Positions 1 through 10,285 of a stretch of DNA of 64,000 nucleotides are shown piece by piece (position 1 is the first letter of the stretch; each line of letters opens with the position of its first letter). Below the pieces are notes generated by a model that saw nothing but the letters and a program-made list of their open reading frames with translations, searched no databases and had not been told where the DNA came from. Made by a program: the position numbers and the translations under genes. This DNA is from Methylobacterium nodulans ORS 2060 (lineage in GTDB: Bacteria > Pseudomonadota > Alphaproteobacteria > Rhizobiales > Beijerinckiaceae): NCBI RefSeq assembly GCF_000022085.1, contig NC_011894.1, positions 7,239,001 to 7,303,000 of the forward strand. Reading direction: 5' to 3'.

Positions 1-1
1 C

Positions 2-832
2 CGGGGCTGCAAGTCGCGCTGCACCTTCTGCCTCTGGCCGCAGACGGTCGGCGGCCACACCTACCGGACGCGGTCGGTCGGGCACGTGATCGAGGAGATC
101 AAGTACTGCCTGAAGGCGTTCCCGCAGACGAAGGAATTCTTCTTCGACGACGACACCTTCACGGACAACCTGCCCCGCGCGGAAGAAATCGCCCGCGAGC
201 TCGGCAAGCTCGGCGTGACCTGGTCGTGCAACGCCAAGGCGAATGTGCCGCGCGAGACCCTGAAGGTGCTGCGCGACAACGGCCTGCGGCTGCTCCTGGT
301 CGGCTACGAATCCGGCAACCAGCAGATTCTGCACAACATCAAGAAGGGCATGCGGGTCGAGGTGGCCGAGCGCTTCACCAAGGATTGCCACGATCTCGGC
401 ATCGCCATCCACGGCACCTTCATCCTCGGCCTGCCGGGCGAGACCAAGGAGACGATCCAGGAGACGATCAAGTTCGCCACCCGGATCAACCCGCACACCA
501 TCCAGGTCTCGCTCGCCGCGCCCTATCCGGGCACCTTCCTGTACAAGCAGGCGGTGGAGAACGGCTGGCTCGACGAGGCGAATGCCGAGCTCGTGGACGA
601 GAACGGTGTGCAGATCGCGCCGCTGCACTATCCGCACCTGTCCCACACCGAGATCTTCAACTCGGTCGAGGATTTCTACCGGAAGTTCTACTTCCGCGCT
701 CCGAAGATCGCCTCGATCGTCGGCGAGATGGTGCGCTCGCCCGAGATGATGAAGCGCCGTCTGCGCGAGGGCGTCGAGTTCTACCGCTTCCTCAAGGAGC
801 GGCAGGCGGGCGGCACCGCCAAGGCCGCGTAA
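2..832 (+). CDS. hpnJ: HpnJ, hopanoid radical SAM enzyme (3' part)
   Basis: This is the C-terminal 276 codons of a radical SAM enzyme; the 5' end lies outside the window. The iron-sulfur signature C-x3-C-x2-C is encoded at bases 8-31, and the reading frame is open from base 2 to the TAA at 830-832. In HpnJ this motif follows an N-terminal region of roughly 190 residues, so about 40% of the gene is missing. HpnJ is known to convert the glucosamine head group of bacteriohopanetetrol into the cyclitol ether. It is followed by hpnK on the same strand, which supports the assignment. The first ATG in the window (86) is internal, not the start. Confidence 0.88.
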   Translation, partial: RGCKSRCTFCLWPQTVGGHTYRTRSVGHVIEEIKYCLKAFPQTKEFFFDDDTFTDNLPRAEEIARELGKLGVTWSCNAKANVPRETLKVLRDNGLRLLLVGYESGNQQILHNIKKGMRVEVAERFTKDCHDLGIAIHGTFILGLPGETKETIQETIKFATRINPHTIQVSLAAPYPGTFLYKQAVENGWLDEANAELVDENGVQIAPLHYPHLSHTEIFNSVEDFYRKFYFRAPKIASIVGEMVRSPEMMKRRLREGVEFYRFLKERQAGGTAKAA

Positions 833-860
833 CGCTTGGCCCTCGGGACCGTTGCACACG

Positions 861-890
861 GAACCCCTCTCCCGTCCGGGAGAGGGGTTC
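861..890. terminator. Perfect hairpin after hpnJ, CCCCTCTCCC repeat family
   Basis: Two 13-base arms (GAACCCCTCTCCC and its exact complement) flank a 4-base loop, 29 bases after the hpnJ stop. No T tract follows. The same core recurs at 2189-2212 and 40278-40301, each time in a gene's 3' flank, so it is both a terminator candidate and a dispersed repeat. Confidence 0.6.
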
Positions 891-895
891 TGATC

Positions 896-1033
896 CCAAC
901 GGTCATTGAGAATGACCGGTGGTTCCGTTCTCGGATTTTCGCCGAGCCAAAGGCTTGGCATCGACAATTCGAGGTGGGTCAACGGCCCGCTGCGGCAGCA
1001 CTTGGCTTACGTCAGCAGCCCAGGCCGTTGGTA
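896..1033. repeat. Dispersed intergenic element with terminal inverted repeats, copy 1
   Basis: The element starts CCAACGGTCATT, ends GGCCGTTGGTA, and has a further internal hairpin at its left end. Closely related copies lie at 47364-47513 and 62061-62277, and a degenerate one at about 14862-14982. Shared internal blocks include GGTTCCG, CCAAAGGCTTGG and GGCAGCACTTGGCTTACGTC. Here it fills the hpnJ-hpnK gap. It encodes no convincing protein. It looks like a MITE or REP-type element. Confidence 0.75.
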
Positions 1034-1058
1034 TGATTTGTCGCCGGCCCTTTCCTCC

Positions 1059-1913
1059 ATGACCGCATCCCCCAAGCGCCTCGTCGTCACCTCGGACGAT
1101 TTCGGCCTGTCGCCGCAGGTGAACGAGGCCGTCGAGGCGGCGCACCGGACCGGGATCCTCTCGGCCGCGAGCCTGATGGTGGCCGCCCCCGCCGCGTCCG
1201 ACGCGGTGGCGCGGGCGAAGCGGATGCCGTCGCTGCGCACCGGGCTGCATCTCGTCATGGTGGAGGCATGGCCGCTGCGGCCGGCCTCGGAGCTGCCCGA
1301 CCTCGTGGATGCCGACGGTCTCCTGCGCCGCGACATGGGGCGGCTCGGCCTCGACCTCGCCGTGAAGCCCCGCGCCCGCCGCCAGCTCGCGGCGGAGATC
1401 CGGGCCCAGTTCGAGGCCTATCGGGCCACCGGGCTCCCCCTCGACCACGTCAACGCGCACAAGCACTTCCATGTGCATCCGGTGATCGCGGGCCTCGTTC
1501 TGGCGATCGGCCGGGATTACGGCATGCGGGCCCTGCGCGTGCCGCGCGAGGACCGGGCGGTGCTGCGCCGGGCGGAGCCCGCTGTCTCGCCGGGACTCGC
1601 CCTCGATACGGCGCCCTGGGCCGCATGGCTCGGGCACCGCGCGCGACGCGCCGGGCTCCTCGTGCCGGACGGCGTCCTCGGCCTCGCCTGGTCCGGCCGG
1701 ATGACGCCGGCCCGGGTTGCCGGCCTGTTGCGGCACCTGCCGGATGGCTTGACCGAGCTCTATGCGCATCCGGCGACGGCGGGCGGGTTCCCGGGCGAGG
1801 CGCCGGGCTACGCCTATGCGGAGGAGCTGGCAGCGCTCACGGCGCCGGAGAGCCGGGCCGCCTTCGCCGCCTCGGGCGCGGTGCTCGGCGGCTTCTCGGA
1901 CTTCCTCATATAG
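1059..1913 (+). CDS. hpnK: HpnK, hopanoid-associated YdjC-type deacetylase
   Basis: A 284-residue protein of the YdjC/ChbG carbohydrate deacetylase fold. The metal-binding Asp pair is in TSDDFG near residue 12, and a His-rich block (HVNAHKHFHVHP) lies near residue 131. HpnK removes the acetyl group from N-acetylglucosaminyl-bacteriohopanetetrol before HpnJ acts. I chose the ATG at 1059, which begins MTASPKRLVV, because the longer open frame (from 906) runs through the intergenic repeat. hpnJ and hpnK are co-oriented and may still be co-transcribed across the repeat, although the hairpin at 861-890 could attenuate this. Confidence 0.88.
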   Translation: MTASPKRLVVTSDDFGLSPQVNEAVEAAHRTGILSAASLMVAAPAASDAVARAKRMPSLRTGLHLVMVEAWPLRPASELPDLVDADGLLRRDMGRLGLDLAVKPRARRQLAAEIRAQFEAYRATGLPLDHVNAHKHFHVHPVIAGLVLAIGRDYGMRALRVPREDRAVLRRAEPAVSPGLALDTAPWAAWLGHRARRAGLLVPDGVLGLAWSGRMTPARVAGLLRHLPDGLTELYAHPATAGGFPGEAPGYAYAEELAALTAPESRAAFAASGAVLGGFSDFLI

Positions 1914-2238
1914 TCAGTCCGGGTAGAGCAGGCGGCATCCGAAGCGGGACCGCTGGCCCGCTGGTCCCGGCAGCCGCTCCCAAGTCGAAACCGGAGATGG
2001 CTGTGCCCAGAGGGGCCAAGCCGACGCGCGTCGGAGCCGCCGCGACCCTGATGAGAAACCGACTTCAGTGGAAGCCTCCCCGCTCCTCGTGCTGAGGTGC
2101 CGGTGAGGCTGCCGCAGGCGGGAGCGCACAATCAGCCGGTTTCATACGGCTTCCGGTTGATTCCCTCCGAGACGAGTCCGCGCGGGATCCCCTCTCCCAC
2201 CCGGGAGAGGGGTTCCTGTGATGTCGGCGGCGCGCGCG
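1914..2238. other. Intergenic region between convergent hpnK and hpnN
   Basis: No gene is supported in these 325 bases. It holds repeat-like pieces: a CTCCTCGTGCTGAGG segment near 2080, resembling the arms of the palindrome at 62308-62473; an imperfect inverted repeat (AATCAGCCGG / CCGGTTGATT) around 2130-2163; and the hairpin at 2189-2212. Related bases (TTCCGGTTGAT) also occur in reverse orientation near 14965. Confidence 0.5.
2189..2212. terminator. Hairpin, CCCCTCTCCC family, 3' of hpnN
   Basis: Ten-base perfect arms (CCCCTCTCCC / GGGAGAGGGG) with a 4-base loop, 26 bases beyond the hpnN stop. It probably ends hpnN transcription on the minus strand. Confidence 0.55.
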
Positions 2239-4887
2239 CTACACGGCTCGCCGCGCCACCACGCCTTCCGGCTCCCGAGCACGCTTTCGCGCCTTGGCGG
2301 GCGCGCCCTTTTCCTCGGGCTTCGGCGGCGGGCCGAGGAAGGCCGGCACGATGAAGAAGGCCGCCAGCAGGGTGAAGAACAGCGAGAGCGCGAGCAGCTT
2401 GCCCATGCTCGCCGTGCCCGGATGGCTCGACAGGACGAGCGACCCGAAGGCCGTGCCGGTGGTCAGCGCCGAGAAGAAGATCGCCCGCGTCAGGCTGGAG
2501 GCCAGCATGTCGGCGACGCCGGCCCGCCACGCGATCACGTAGTAGATGTGGAAGGCCACGCCCACCGCCAGCATCAGCGGCATCGCGATGATGTTGGCGA
2601 AGTTGAGCGGCATGCCGATGAGATAGAGCGCCTCCAGCGTCCACAGCGTCGCGAGCACCAGCGGCCCGAGCGCCATGGCGACGTCCCAGGGCCGGCGCAG
2701 GGCCACCGACAGGATGATGAAGATCGAGGCGAGGGCTAGGAGGCCGGCCTCGATGAAGGAGCCCAGGATCGTGCCGCTCGACCGGGTGGTGGCGATCGGT
2801 GCGCCGGTGGCGTGCGGGGCGACGCTCAGCACCTCCTTGGAGAAGCGGTGCAGCACCGCATTGTCGTTCGAGTTGCCCTTGGGCTGGACCTCCAGGCGCG
2901 CGCGGCCGTCCTTGGCGATCCATTCGGACCGGATCTGCTCCGGCAGGTTCTCGAGGGTGATCTTCTCGGGCGAGAGCAGGCCGCTCAGGCGCGCGAGCAG
3001 GCCCTTGAGGTCCGGCACGGTCGCGGCGGCGGCGGCCTCGCGCAGGGCCGGCGTGGCGTTGGCGAGGCGGTCGAGCGTCTCCGTGAAGGCGACGATCTCC
3101 TTCTGGGGCCCGGTCTCGCCGTTGCCCGCGATGCCGCGCAGGGCCGTCGAAGCCGACTTGATCGCCGCCACCACCTCGCGGTCGCTCGGGGGCGGCGCGA
3201 CGCGGGGCGGGTTCAGGACCGGCCCGAGCACGCTCGCCGCATCCTCGATCGTGGCGAGCTTCTGGTCCTGGTCGGGTGGCACGAAGGTGTTGATGTCGAC
3301 GACCCGCGCGACGATCGGCAGCGCCCGCAGCCGCTCGGCCATCGGGGCGGCGGCATCGCGGTTCGGCACCAGCACGTCGATGGTGTTGGGGCTCGTCTGC
3401 GGGTCCTTGGCGAGGTCGAGATAGGTCGCGACCGATTCCACCTTCGAGCTGCGCAGGTGCATCGGGTTCGAATCGAAGGGCAGGTAGTAGAGGAGCGGCA
3501 GGCCCGCGACCGTGACGAGCCCGGTGAGCACCAGCACCAGCTTGCGGTTGTCGATGATCCAGTGGTCGACCTTGGCGAGCGAGGCGGTGCCGACCTCCTC
3601 CTTCTCGCCCGGCGGCTTCATCACGGCGATGAGGGCCGGGAGCAGCGTGAGGGAGAACAGATAGGCGACGATCATGCCGACGCCCGCGATCAGCCCGAGT
3701 TCGGACACGCCGCGGAAATCGGTGGGCAGGAAGGAGAAGAAGCCCGCGAGCAGCGAGACCGCCGCCAGCGTCAGCGACCAGCCGACGCCGTGCGCCGCCT
3801 TGCGGATCGCCTTGGCAAGGTCCGGCTGGGTGAACCGGTCGGCCCGGTAGCGCACCGCGAACTGGATGCCGAAATCGATGCCGAGCCCCACGAACAGGGC
3901 CGCGAAGGCGACCGAGATCGGGTTGAGTTCGCGCACCATCAGGAGCCCGAGCGCCGCCGTGACGACGAGGCCCGCGAAGGTCGTGATCATCACGGCGACC
4001 ACGAGGCTGGGCGAGCGCAGCGCCAGCCACAGGAACAGGACGATCGCCCCGACCGTGACCGAGTTGTTGAGGAACGCATCGTCCGAGAGGGTCGCGAACT
4101 CGTCGTCCGCCACCGCCACCTGCCCGGTGAGCCGCACCGTCACGCCGTTCTGCGGCGTCAGGTTCAGCTCGCGGGCCGTGCGGCGGATGAGCGCGGTGGC
4201 GTCGGCTCCCGGCTGCAACTCGTCGAAATCGAGCTTGGGCTGGGTGATGACGAAGCGGCGCAGATCCCCGGTCTCGGCCTTGCCGCCCGAGAGGAGGAGC
4301 TGCCAGGAGAGCCGGGCGGGCTCGCCCTTGAGCACCGCCTCGAAGGTGTCCTTAAGCTGGCCGATCGGCTGCGTCAGGTCCTCGATCTTGGCCTGCCCGC
4401 CCTTCACGCCCTGGGCGCCGAGCCCCATGGCCTGCAGGATGCCGCGCAGGGACGGATCGGCCGCGAGCGGGCCGAGCAGGCCCTGCTGCTGCACCAGCCG
4501 CTCCGTCGTCTGCTCAAGCTCCTTCTGCGACATCAGCAGGAAGCCGTTCTTGTCGAAGAAGGGCCCGCCATCGGGGCGGTAGACGACCGGCAGGCGGTCC
4601 TTGTGCTTGGACAGGGCCTCGGCGAGGCGGGAGGCGGCCTCGTCGGCCTGCTCGGGCGTGCGGGCGTCGATCACCGCCACCAGCAGGTTGCTGCGCTGGG
4701 GGAAGGCCTGCTCGAACTGGATCTCGTCCTGGCGCCAGCTGACATCCGGGGAGATCAGCCGCTCCACGTCGGTGTTGATCCGGAACAGGTGCGCGGCCGT
4801 GAGGGCGCTGGCGAGGGTGATGGCGACCGCCAGCCCGAGGACGAGCCAGCGCTGGCGGACGGAGAGCGCGACGAGCCGTTCGATCAC
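2239..4887 (-). CDS. hpnN: HpnN, RND-family hopanoid exporter
   Basis: An 882-residue RND/MMPL-type transporter. There is one N-terminal membrane helix (near residues 14-32), a large periplasmic domain, a first membrane block containing GLGIDFGIQFAVRYR, then a second periplasmic loop and C-terminal membrane block. HpnN moves hopanoids from the inner to the outer membrane. The open frame extends upstream to 5154, but the extension is Pro/Arg-rich and unlike a transporter. The GTG at 4887 (first residues MIERLVALSVRQ) has an AAGG-rich stretch just ahead of it and gives the normal family length. It is convergent with hpnK and divergent from ispH. Confidence 0.85.
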   Translation of the reverse strand: MIERLVALSVRQRWLVLGLAVAITLASALTAAHLFRINTDVERLISPDVSWRQDEIQFEQAFPQRSNLLVAVIDARTPEQADEAASRLAEALSKHKDRLPVVYRPDGGPFFDKNGFLLMSQKELEQTTERLVQQQGLLGPLAADPSLRGILQAMGLGAQGVKGGQAKIEDLTQPIGQLKDTFEAVLKGEPARLSWQLLLSGGKAETGDLRRFVITQPKLDFDELQPGADATALIRRTARELNLTPQNGVTVRLTGQVAVADDEFATLSDDAFLNNSVTVGAIVLFLWLALRSPSLVVAVMITTFAGLVVTAALGLLMVRELNPISVAFAALFVGLGIDFGIQFAVRYRADRFTQPDLAKAIRKAAHGVGWSLTLAAVSLLAGFFSFLPTDFRGVSELGLIAGVGMIVAYLFSLTLLPALIAVMKPPGEKEEVGTASLAKVDHWIIDNRKLVLVLTGLVTVAGLPLLYYLPFDSNPMHLRSSKVESVATYLDLAKDPQTSPNTIDVLVPNRDAAAPMAERLRALPIVARVVDINTFVPPDQDQKLATIEDAASVLGPVLNPPRVAPPPSDREVVAAIKSASTALRGIAGNGETGPQKEIVAFTETLDRLANATPALREAAAAATVPDLKGLLARLSGLLSPEKITLENLPEQIRSEWIAKDGRARLEVQPKGNSNDNAVLHRFSKEVLSVAPHATGAPIATTRSSGTILGSFIEAGLLALASIFIILSVALRRPWDVAMALGPLVLATLWTLEALYLIGMPLNFANIIAMPLMLAVGVAFHIYYVIAWRAGVADMLASSLTRAIFFSALTTGTAFGSLVLSSHPGTASMGKLLALSLFFTLLAAFFIVPAFLGPPPKPEEKGAPAKARKRAREPEGVVARRAV

Positions 4888-5279
4888 GTTGCCTTGCCTA
4901 CGGTTGGGGGAAGGTGCCCGGGCCGCACGGCGCGGCCCTGCCCGGATCCCGTCGATTCCGCATCCCGAGCCTCCGCGAACCGCGATCCATGGCGGGGAAC
5001 GATGCCGGAGGGCGCAGCCTCCGGGCAAGCCGGGCGGCCCCTGGGTCGTTCCGGGACGATGGCGCGCTAAGTAGTGGGCCGAAAGAGGGATTGCAACGCA
5101 TTGGCTCGAAACGGGTCCGGGACGCGAGAGTTGCAGCGGCCTGCGCGGAGCCATGGCCGCAGGGGCAAGCTTGAGCTTTACTCGCGCAGGATCGCCGCCT
5201 TAAGACGGCCCGTCAGCGCCACGCATGCGCCGGATCGGGCGCAAAGCGGCCGTTCTGGCGCATCGGGCGGGGATTCGAG
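4888..5279. other. Divergent promoter region between hpnN and ispH
   Basis: These 392 bases hold no supported gene; the open frames here are out-of-frame GC-rich artefacts. The region must carry the promoters for hpnN (leftward) and ispH (rightward). I could not pick a confident -35/-10 pair. Confidence 0.4.
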
Positions 5280-6233
5280 GTGGCGGGAGGACCCGAGCAG
5301 ACCGGCGTGAGACTCGTCCTGGCCCAGCCGCGGGGCTTCTGCGCCGGGGTGGTGCGGGCCGTCGAGACCGTGGAGCGGGCCCTGGCGCAGTCCTCGGGCC
5401 CGGTCTATGTCCGCCATGAGATCGTCCACAACGGACGCGTGGTCGCGGATCTGAAGGCGAAGGGCGCCCGCTTCGTCGAATCCCTCGACGAGGTGCCGGA
5501 CGGCGCCCTCACCATCTTCTCCGCTCATGGGGTGCCGCGCGCCGTTGAGGCCGAAGCCGAGGCCCGCGGCCTGCCGACGATCGATGCGACCTGCCCGCTC
5601 GTCGCCAAGGTCCACGCCGAGGCCCGACGCTACGCCGCGCAGGGGCGCGTGCTGGTGCTGATCGGGCATGCGGGCCATGTCGAGGTGGAGGGGACGCTCG
5701 GCCAGGTCGACGGCCCGGTCCATCTCGTCGGCAGCGTGGCGGAGGTGGCGGCGCTCGACCTGAGCCCCGAGACCCCAGTCGCCTACGTGACCCAGACCAC
5801 GCTCAGCGTCGACGACACGCGCGCGATCATCGCGGCCCTGGCGGCGCGCTTTCCCGACCTTGTGGGCCCCGACACGCGGGACATCTGCTACGCGACCCAG
5901 AACCGGCAGACGGCGGTCCGGGCGCTGGCCGAGATCGCCGACCTCATCCTCGTCGTCGGCGCGCGCAACTCCTCGAACTGCAATCGCCTGCGCGAGATCG
6001 CCGGCGAGGCCGGACGGCCGAGCCACCTCGTCGAGGGGGCGCAGGATCTCGACCGAATCGATCTCGGGCAGGCCCGGACCATCGGCCTCGCGGCCGGCGC
6101 CTCGACCCCCGAAACGGTCGTGCGGGAGGTGATTGCTGCGCTGCAGCGTCGCACCCCGGTTGCGATCTCGGCATTGGAGGGGCTCGAAGAGCGAGTTAGC
6201 TTTGCCTTACCGCCGGGTTTGGGGCATGGTTAG
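5280..6233 (+). CDS. ispH: IspH, HMBPP reductase (LytB)
   Basis: A 317-residue 4-hydroxy-3-methylbut-2-enyl diphosphate reductase, the last step of the MEP isoprenoid pathway, yielding IPP and DMAPP. The three cysteines of the 4Fe-4S cluster are present: C21 (PRGFCAGV), C105 (DATCPLV) and C234 (NSSNCNRL). The start is uncertain: GTG at 5280 has no clear ribosome site, and GTG at 5307 ([10 protein letters not shown]) would also give a full family domain. Its position 92 bases before hpnH ties isoprenoid precursor supply to hopanoid synthesis. Confidence 0.92.
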   Translation: MAGGPEQTGVRLVLAQPRGFCAGVVRAVETVERALAQSSGPVYVRHEIVHNGRVVADLKAKGARFVESLDEVPDGALTIFSAHGVPRAVEAEAEARGLPTIDATCPLVAKVHAEARRYAAQGRVLVLIGHAGHVEVEGTLGQVDGPVHLVGSVAEVAALDLSPETPVAYVTQTTLSVDDTRAIIAALAARFPDLVGPDTRDICYATQNRQTAVRALAEIADLILVVGARNSSNCNRLREIAGEAGRPSHLVEGAQDLDRIDLGQARTIGLAAGASTPETVVREVIAALQRRTPVAISALEGLEERVSFALPPGLGHG

Positions 6234-6325
6234 AGCCATTCGAACCTAGGTCGCTGGAATTCCGCCGCTTTTCGCGTTAAGGACCCGCGGTTCCACCCCT
6301 GCAAGCAAGACAAGGAGCCTCGATC

Positions 6326-7480
<1,155 letters not shown>

Positions 7481-8158
7481 CGAGGCGAAGGCCGCCGAGG
7501 AATCGCGGGCGAGGCGCACCAGCCCGCCCACCTTGGCGGAGCGGCGCGCCAGCGCCGACAGGACGGCGAGCACATCGGGCTCGCCGTTCGGCTTGAGGGC
7601 CTTGGCGATCGCGGCGGGCAGCGCCCGGTCGGCGGGGTCGCACACCACCCGCACCGCGCAGAAGGGCAGGCCGTGCGCCTGCGCGAAGGCGGCCGCCACG
7701 TGGGATTCCATGTCGACGGCGGCGGCGCCCGTCTCCGTGCGCAGCGTGGCCTTGGCGTAGGGCGACAGCACGGCCGCGTCGACGCCCGCGAGATCCGACC
7801 GCACCACCCGGAACGGCGCATCGGCGAGGCGCAGGGCCAGGGCCCGGACCACCTCCGGATGGGCCGCCTGGCGGTGGCCCGCCGCGACGACGCCGGTCGC
7901 CACCACCACGTCGCCGGGGGCGAGGTCCGGGTCGAGCCCGCCCGCGATGCCGATGCTCATGACCGCCCGGCAGCCGGGCCGGACCCGCTCCTTCAGGAGT
8001 TCCCGCAGCCGCTTCGGATCGCCGCCCGCGCCCAGAGTGGCGACGCCCGGCCCCGCGGCGAGGCGCGCCTCGCGGGCAAGACCGGTCACGGCCAGCACGG
8101 GATGCGGCCCGGCCGGGCCGGTGGTGTCCTCGACGACGATCATGCGGGCAGGAGACCT

Positions 8159-8216
8159 GTATGAAGGGGGGACCGGCGGACGAACTCCGCGAAGCACCCT
8201 TCATACCAGGGCGTGT
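8159..8216. promoter_or_regulatory. Inverted repeat upstream of hpnG
   Basis: GTATGAAGGG (8159-8168) and CCCTTCATAC (8207-8216) form a perfect 10-base inverted repeat with a 38-base spacer, 16 bases upstream of the hpnG start. It could be an operator, an RNA leader or a repeat relic; nothing in the sequence decides this. Confidence 0.3.
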
Positions 8217-8296
8217 ATGGCCGCTCTGTGGCGCATCGGCCACGGTGCGCCGGTGGCGCAGGCGATGGAGGCCGGGCTCCCCGCCGGCACCCGGCT

Positions 8297-9085
8297 TTAG
8301 CTCAGCGCCGCCATGCAGCAGCTTTGGCCGCCATCCACGGGCAGGCAGACCCCGGTGATGAAGCGGGCCTCGTCGGAGGCCAGGAACACCGCCGCATGCG
8401 CGATGTCCCAGGCCTCGCCGAGCCGCCCGAGGGGCACGAGGCGGTCGCGCCCGGCATCGCGGGTGCCGGCCGTGCGGCAATCGTCGCGCAGCGAGGTGTC
8501 GAGCAGGCCCGGCAGGATCGCGTTCGCCCGGATGCCGTCGCGGGCATATTGTATCGCCACCGCCACCGTCGCCTGGTTCACCGCAGCCTTGGCCGCCGCA
8601 TAGGCGAAGACCGGCGCGCCGGAGCAGCGGATCGAGGCCACCGACGAGATGTTGACGACCGCGCCCCGGCGCCGCGCCCGCATCCCGGGCAGCACCGCCC
8701 GGCAGGTGCGCCAGACGCCGCCGACATTGATCTCGATCGCGCGAAGCCACGCGGCCTCGTCGAGATCCTCCGGGCCGCCCGGTTCGGCGAGGCCGACATT
8801 GTTGTGCAGGATGTCGATCCCGCCGAAACGCCGTTCGGTGAAGGCCACTGCGCGCGCCACCGCCTCGCTGTCGGTCACGTCGGCGGCGATGGCCTCGGCC
8901 TCGTTCCCCTCCTCGCCGATGAGATGCGCGGTTTCCTCGGCGGCCCCGGCGATCCGGTCGACGCAGACGACCCGCGCCCCCTCGCGTGCGAAGGCCACGG
9001 CCGCGGCCTTGCCGTTGCCCCAGCCGGTTCCCGCCGAGCCGGCGCCGAAGACGATCGCGACTTTTCCGATGAGGCGGTCGGGCAT
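8297..9085 (-). CDS. SDR-family oxidoreductase
   Basis: A 262-residue classical short-chain dehydrogenase. The cofactor motif is an extended form, GAGSAGTGWGNG at residues 14-25, rather than the usual TGxxxGIG. NNVG (about 95-98), the catalytic Ser in NISSVAS (S148) and YxxxK (Y162, K166) are all present. The C-terminal DGGQ motif is normal. The altered glycine loop occurs in a subgroup of SDRs acting on small hydroxy or sugar acids, but the substrate cannot be read from sequence. The gene stands alone, 153 bases from hpnG on the same strand. Confidence 0.8.
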   Translation of the reverse strand: MPDRLIGKVAIVFGAGSAGTGWGNGKAAAVAFAREGARVVCVDRIAGAAEETAHLIGEEGNEAEAIAADVTDSEAVARAVAFTERRFGGIDILHNNVGLAEPGGPEDLDEAAWLRAIEINVGGVWRTCRAVLPGMRARRRGAVVNISSVASIRCSGAPVFAYAAAKAAVNQATVAVAIQYARDGIRANAILPGLLDTSLRDDCRTAGTRDAGRDRLVPLGRLGEAWDIAHAAVFLASDEARFITGVCLPVDGGQSCCMAALS

Positions 9086-9182
9086 GGCGGCATCTCTCCC
9101 GTGCCGCGAGACTCGCGAGAAATGCCATTGTCATGCAACGGGCCGCGGAGCAGGACCGCCATCCGGCGCCCGCATGGCTCCT

Positions 9183-9284
9183 TAGAGCATTTTCCGACGA
9201 AGTGGATGCCGGTTCGTCGCAGACAATGCGGCACAATCAAAAACCTGGAGCAGGATCCGGTCCACCGTGAACGGATCCTGCTCT
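9183..9284. repeat. GAGCATTTTCCGACGAAG intergenic repeat with terminator-like hairpin
   Basis: The left part (AGAGCATTTTCCGACGAAG, then GGTTCGTCG) matches a repeat style common between genes of Rhizobiales. The right part is a perfect 12-base hairpin, GAGCAGGATCCG (9248-9259) with its complement at 9272-9283. The hairpin touches the stop codon of the next minus-strand gene and probably terminates it. A related copy lies near 35536-35632. Confidence 0.65.
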
Positions 9285-9477
9285 AGGCGGCGCGCATGGC
9301 CCGGCGCCAGGTCGCGACGGCGAGGCCCAGAGCCAGCGCCACCTGGAGGAAGTTGCCCTCGCTGAGGAAGGGGGATCCGAGACGGAAGTGAAGCGCGACC
9401 TGCACGGCGAGCCCGAGCCCCAGGAAGCCGAGGCAGAAGGCGAGCGCGGCGAGGAGGAGCGCGACGAAGTCGTTCAT
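9283..9477 (-). CDS. Small hydrophobic membrane protein, unknown
   Basis: A 64-residue protein beginning MNDFVALLLAALAFCLGF. One strong hydrophobic helix spans residues 4-26, and a second, weaker one lies near 46-58, followed by a basic tail (WRRAMR). I do not recognise a family. The stop codon overlaps the end of the repeat hairpin at 9272-9283, so the repeat may have supplied the present 3' end. It lies 104 bases downstream of the GST gene and could be read with it. Confidence 0.5.
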   Translation of the reverse strand: MNDFVALLLAALAFCLGFLGLGLAVQVALHFRLGSPFLSEGNFLQVALALGLAVATWRRAMRAA

Positions 9478-9581
9478 GGCGTGACCCGATGATGCATCGG
9501 AGGGATGAGGCACCGGGGAAGGCGTGCAAGGGCCGCGCCAAGAATGCGGGAAGGAACGCGGGAAGGGAACGCGGGAGGGTG

Positions 9582-10184
9582 TCAGGCCGGCATCGTCGCC
9601 CGCATGGACGGGCGGGCGTTGAAGCGCGCGAACCATGCATCCGCCGCCGGGTAGCGGCCGTGCCAGTCGATCTCGGGGAAGCGAAGGTCCAGGTAGCCGA
9701 GGGCGCAGGCGAAGGTGATGGTGCCGATGTCGAGCCGGTCGCCCAGGCTGGGGGCCACCGCCTCGATGCGCTGGAGCGCGCTCTCCATCTTGGCGCGCTG
9801 GCCCGCGACCCAGGCCTCCGAGCGCTCGGTCTCCGCCCGCACCCGGCCCTCGTAGACGACGAGGAGCGCCGCATCGAGCAGGCCGTCGCCGAGGGATTGC
9901 GCCGCGAGAACGCCCCAGCGGTCCGAGTTGCGCGGGAACAGGCCACCCTGCCCGACATGGTCCAGGTACTCGCAGATCACCCGGCTGTCGGCGAGCACGG
10001 TTCCATCGTCGAGGATCAGGGTCGGGACCTGACCGAGCGGGTTATGCGCCACGATGCCGCCGTCCCGGTTTACCGGATGCGCCGCGGCCGGCAGCAGCTC
10101 CAGGCGGCCGACGAGGCCGAGTTCGTGGGCCGTCACCATCACCTTGCGCACGAAGGGAGACGTGACCGAGTGGTAGAGCTTCAT
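9582..10184 (-). CDS. Glutathione S-transferase family protein
   Basis: A 200-residue GST. The thioredoxin-like N-terminal domain (MKLYHSVTSPFVRKV) carries Ser/Pro at the active-site region, and NPLGQVPTLILDDG holds the cis-Pro. ADSRVICEYLD matches the glutathione gamma-glutamyl contact motif. An all-helical C-terminal domain follows from about residue 85. AGGAGGT sits just ahead of the ATG at 10184. Substrates of such bacterial GSTs cannot be predicted from sequence. Confidence 0.85.
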   Translation of the reverse strand: MKLYHSVTSPFVRKVMVTAHELGLVGRLELLPAAAHPVNRDGGIVAHNPLGQVPTLILDDGTVLADSRVICEYLDHVGQGGLFPRNSDRWGVLAAQSLGDGLLDAALLVVYEGRVRAETERSEAWVAGQRAKMESALQRIEAVAPSLGDRLDIGTITFACALGYLDLRFPEIDWHGRYPAADAWFARFNARPSMRATMPA

Positions 10185-10285
10185 CGGGACCTCCTGAGCC
10201 TCCTGCGCCGAGGCGCCCCATGGTTCGGCGACAGACGTGATCGGGTGGCGGGGAGCCTCGGCCGGATGGCGGGTCCCCGCCTCCT

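Noticed and set aside
906..1058. A longer N-terminus for HpnK.
   Set aside because: These bases are the dispersed repeat, shared with unrelated loci.
2812..5070. A 752-codon open frame opposite hpnN.
   Set aside because: Arg/Gly/His-rich antisense artefact of high-GC DNA; hpnN on the other strand has clear family motifs.
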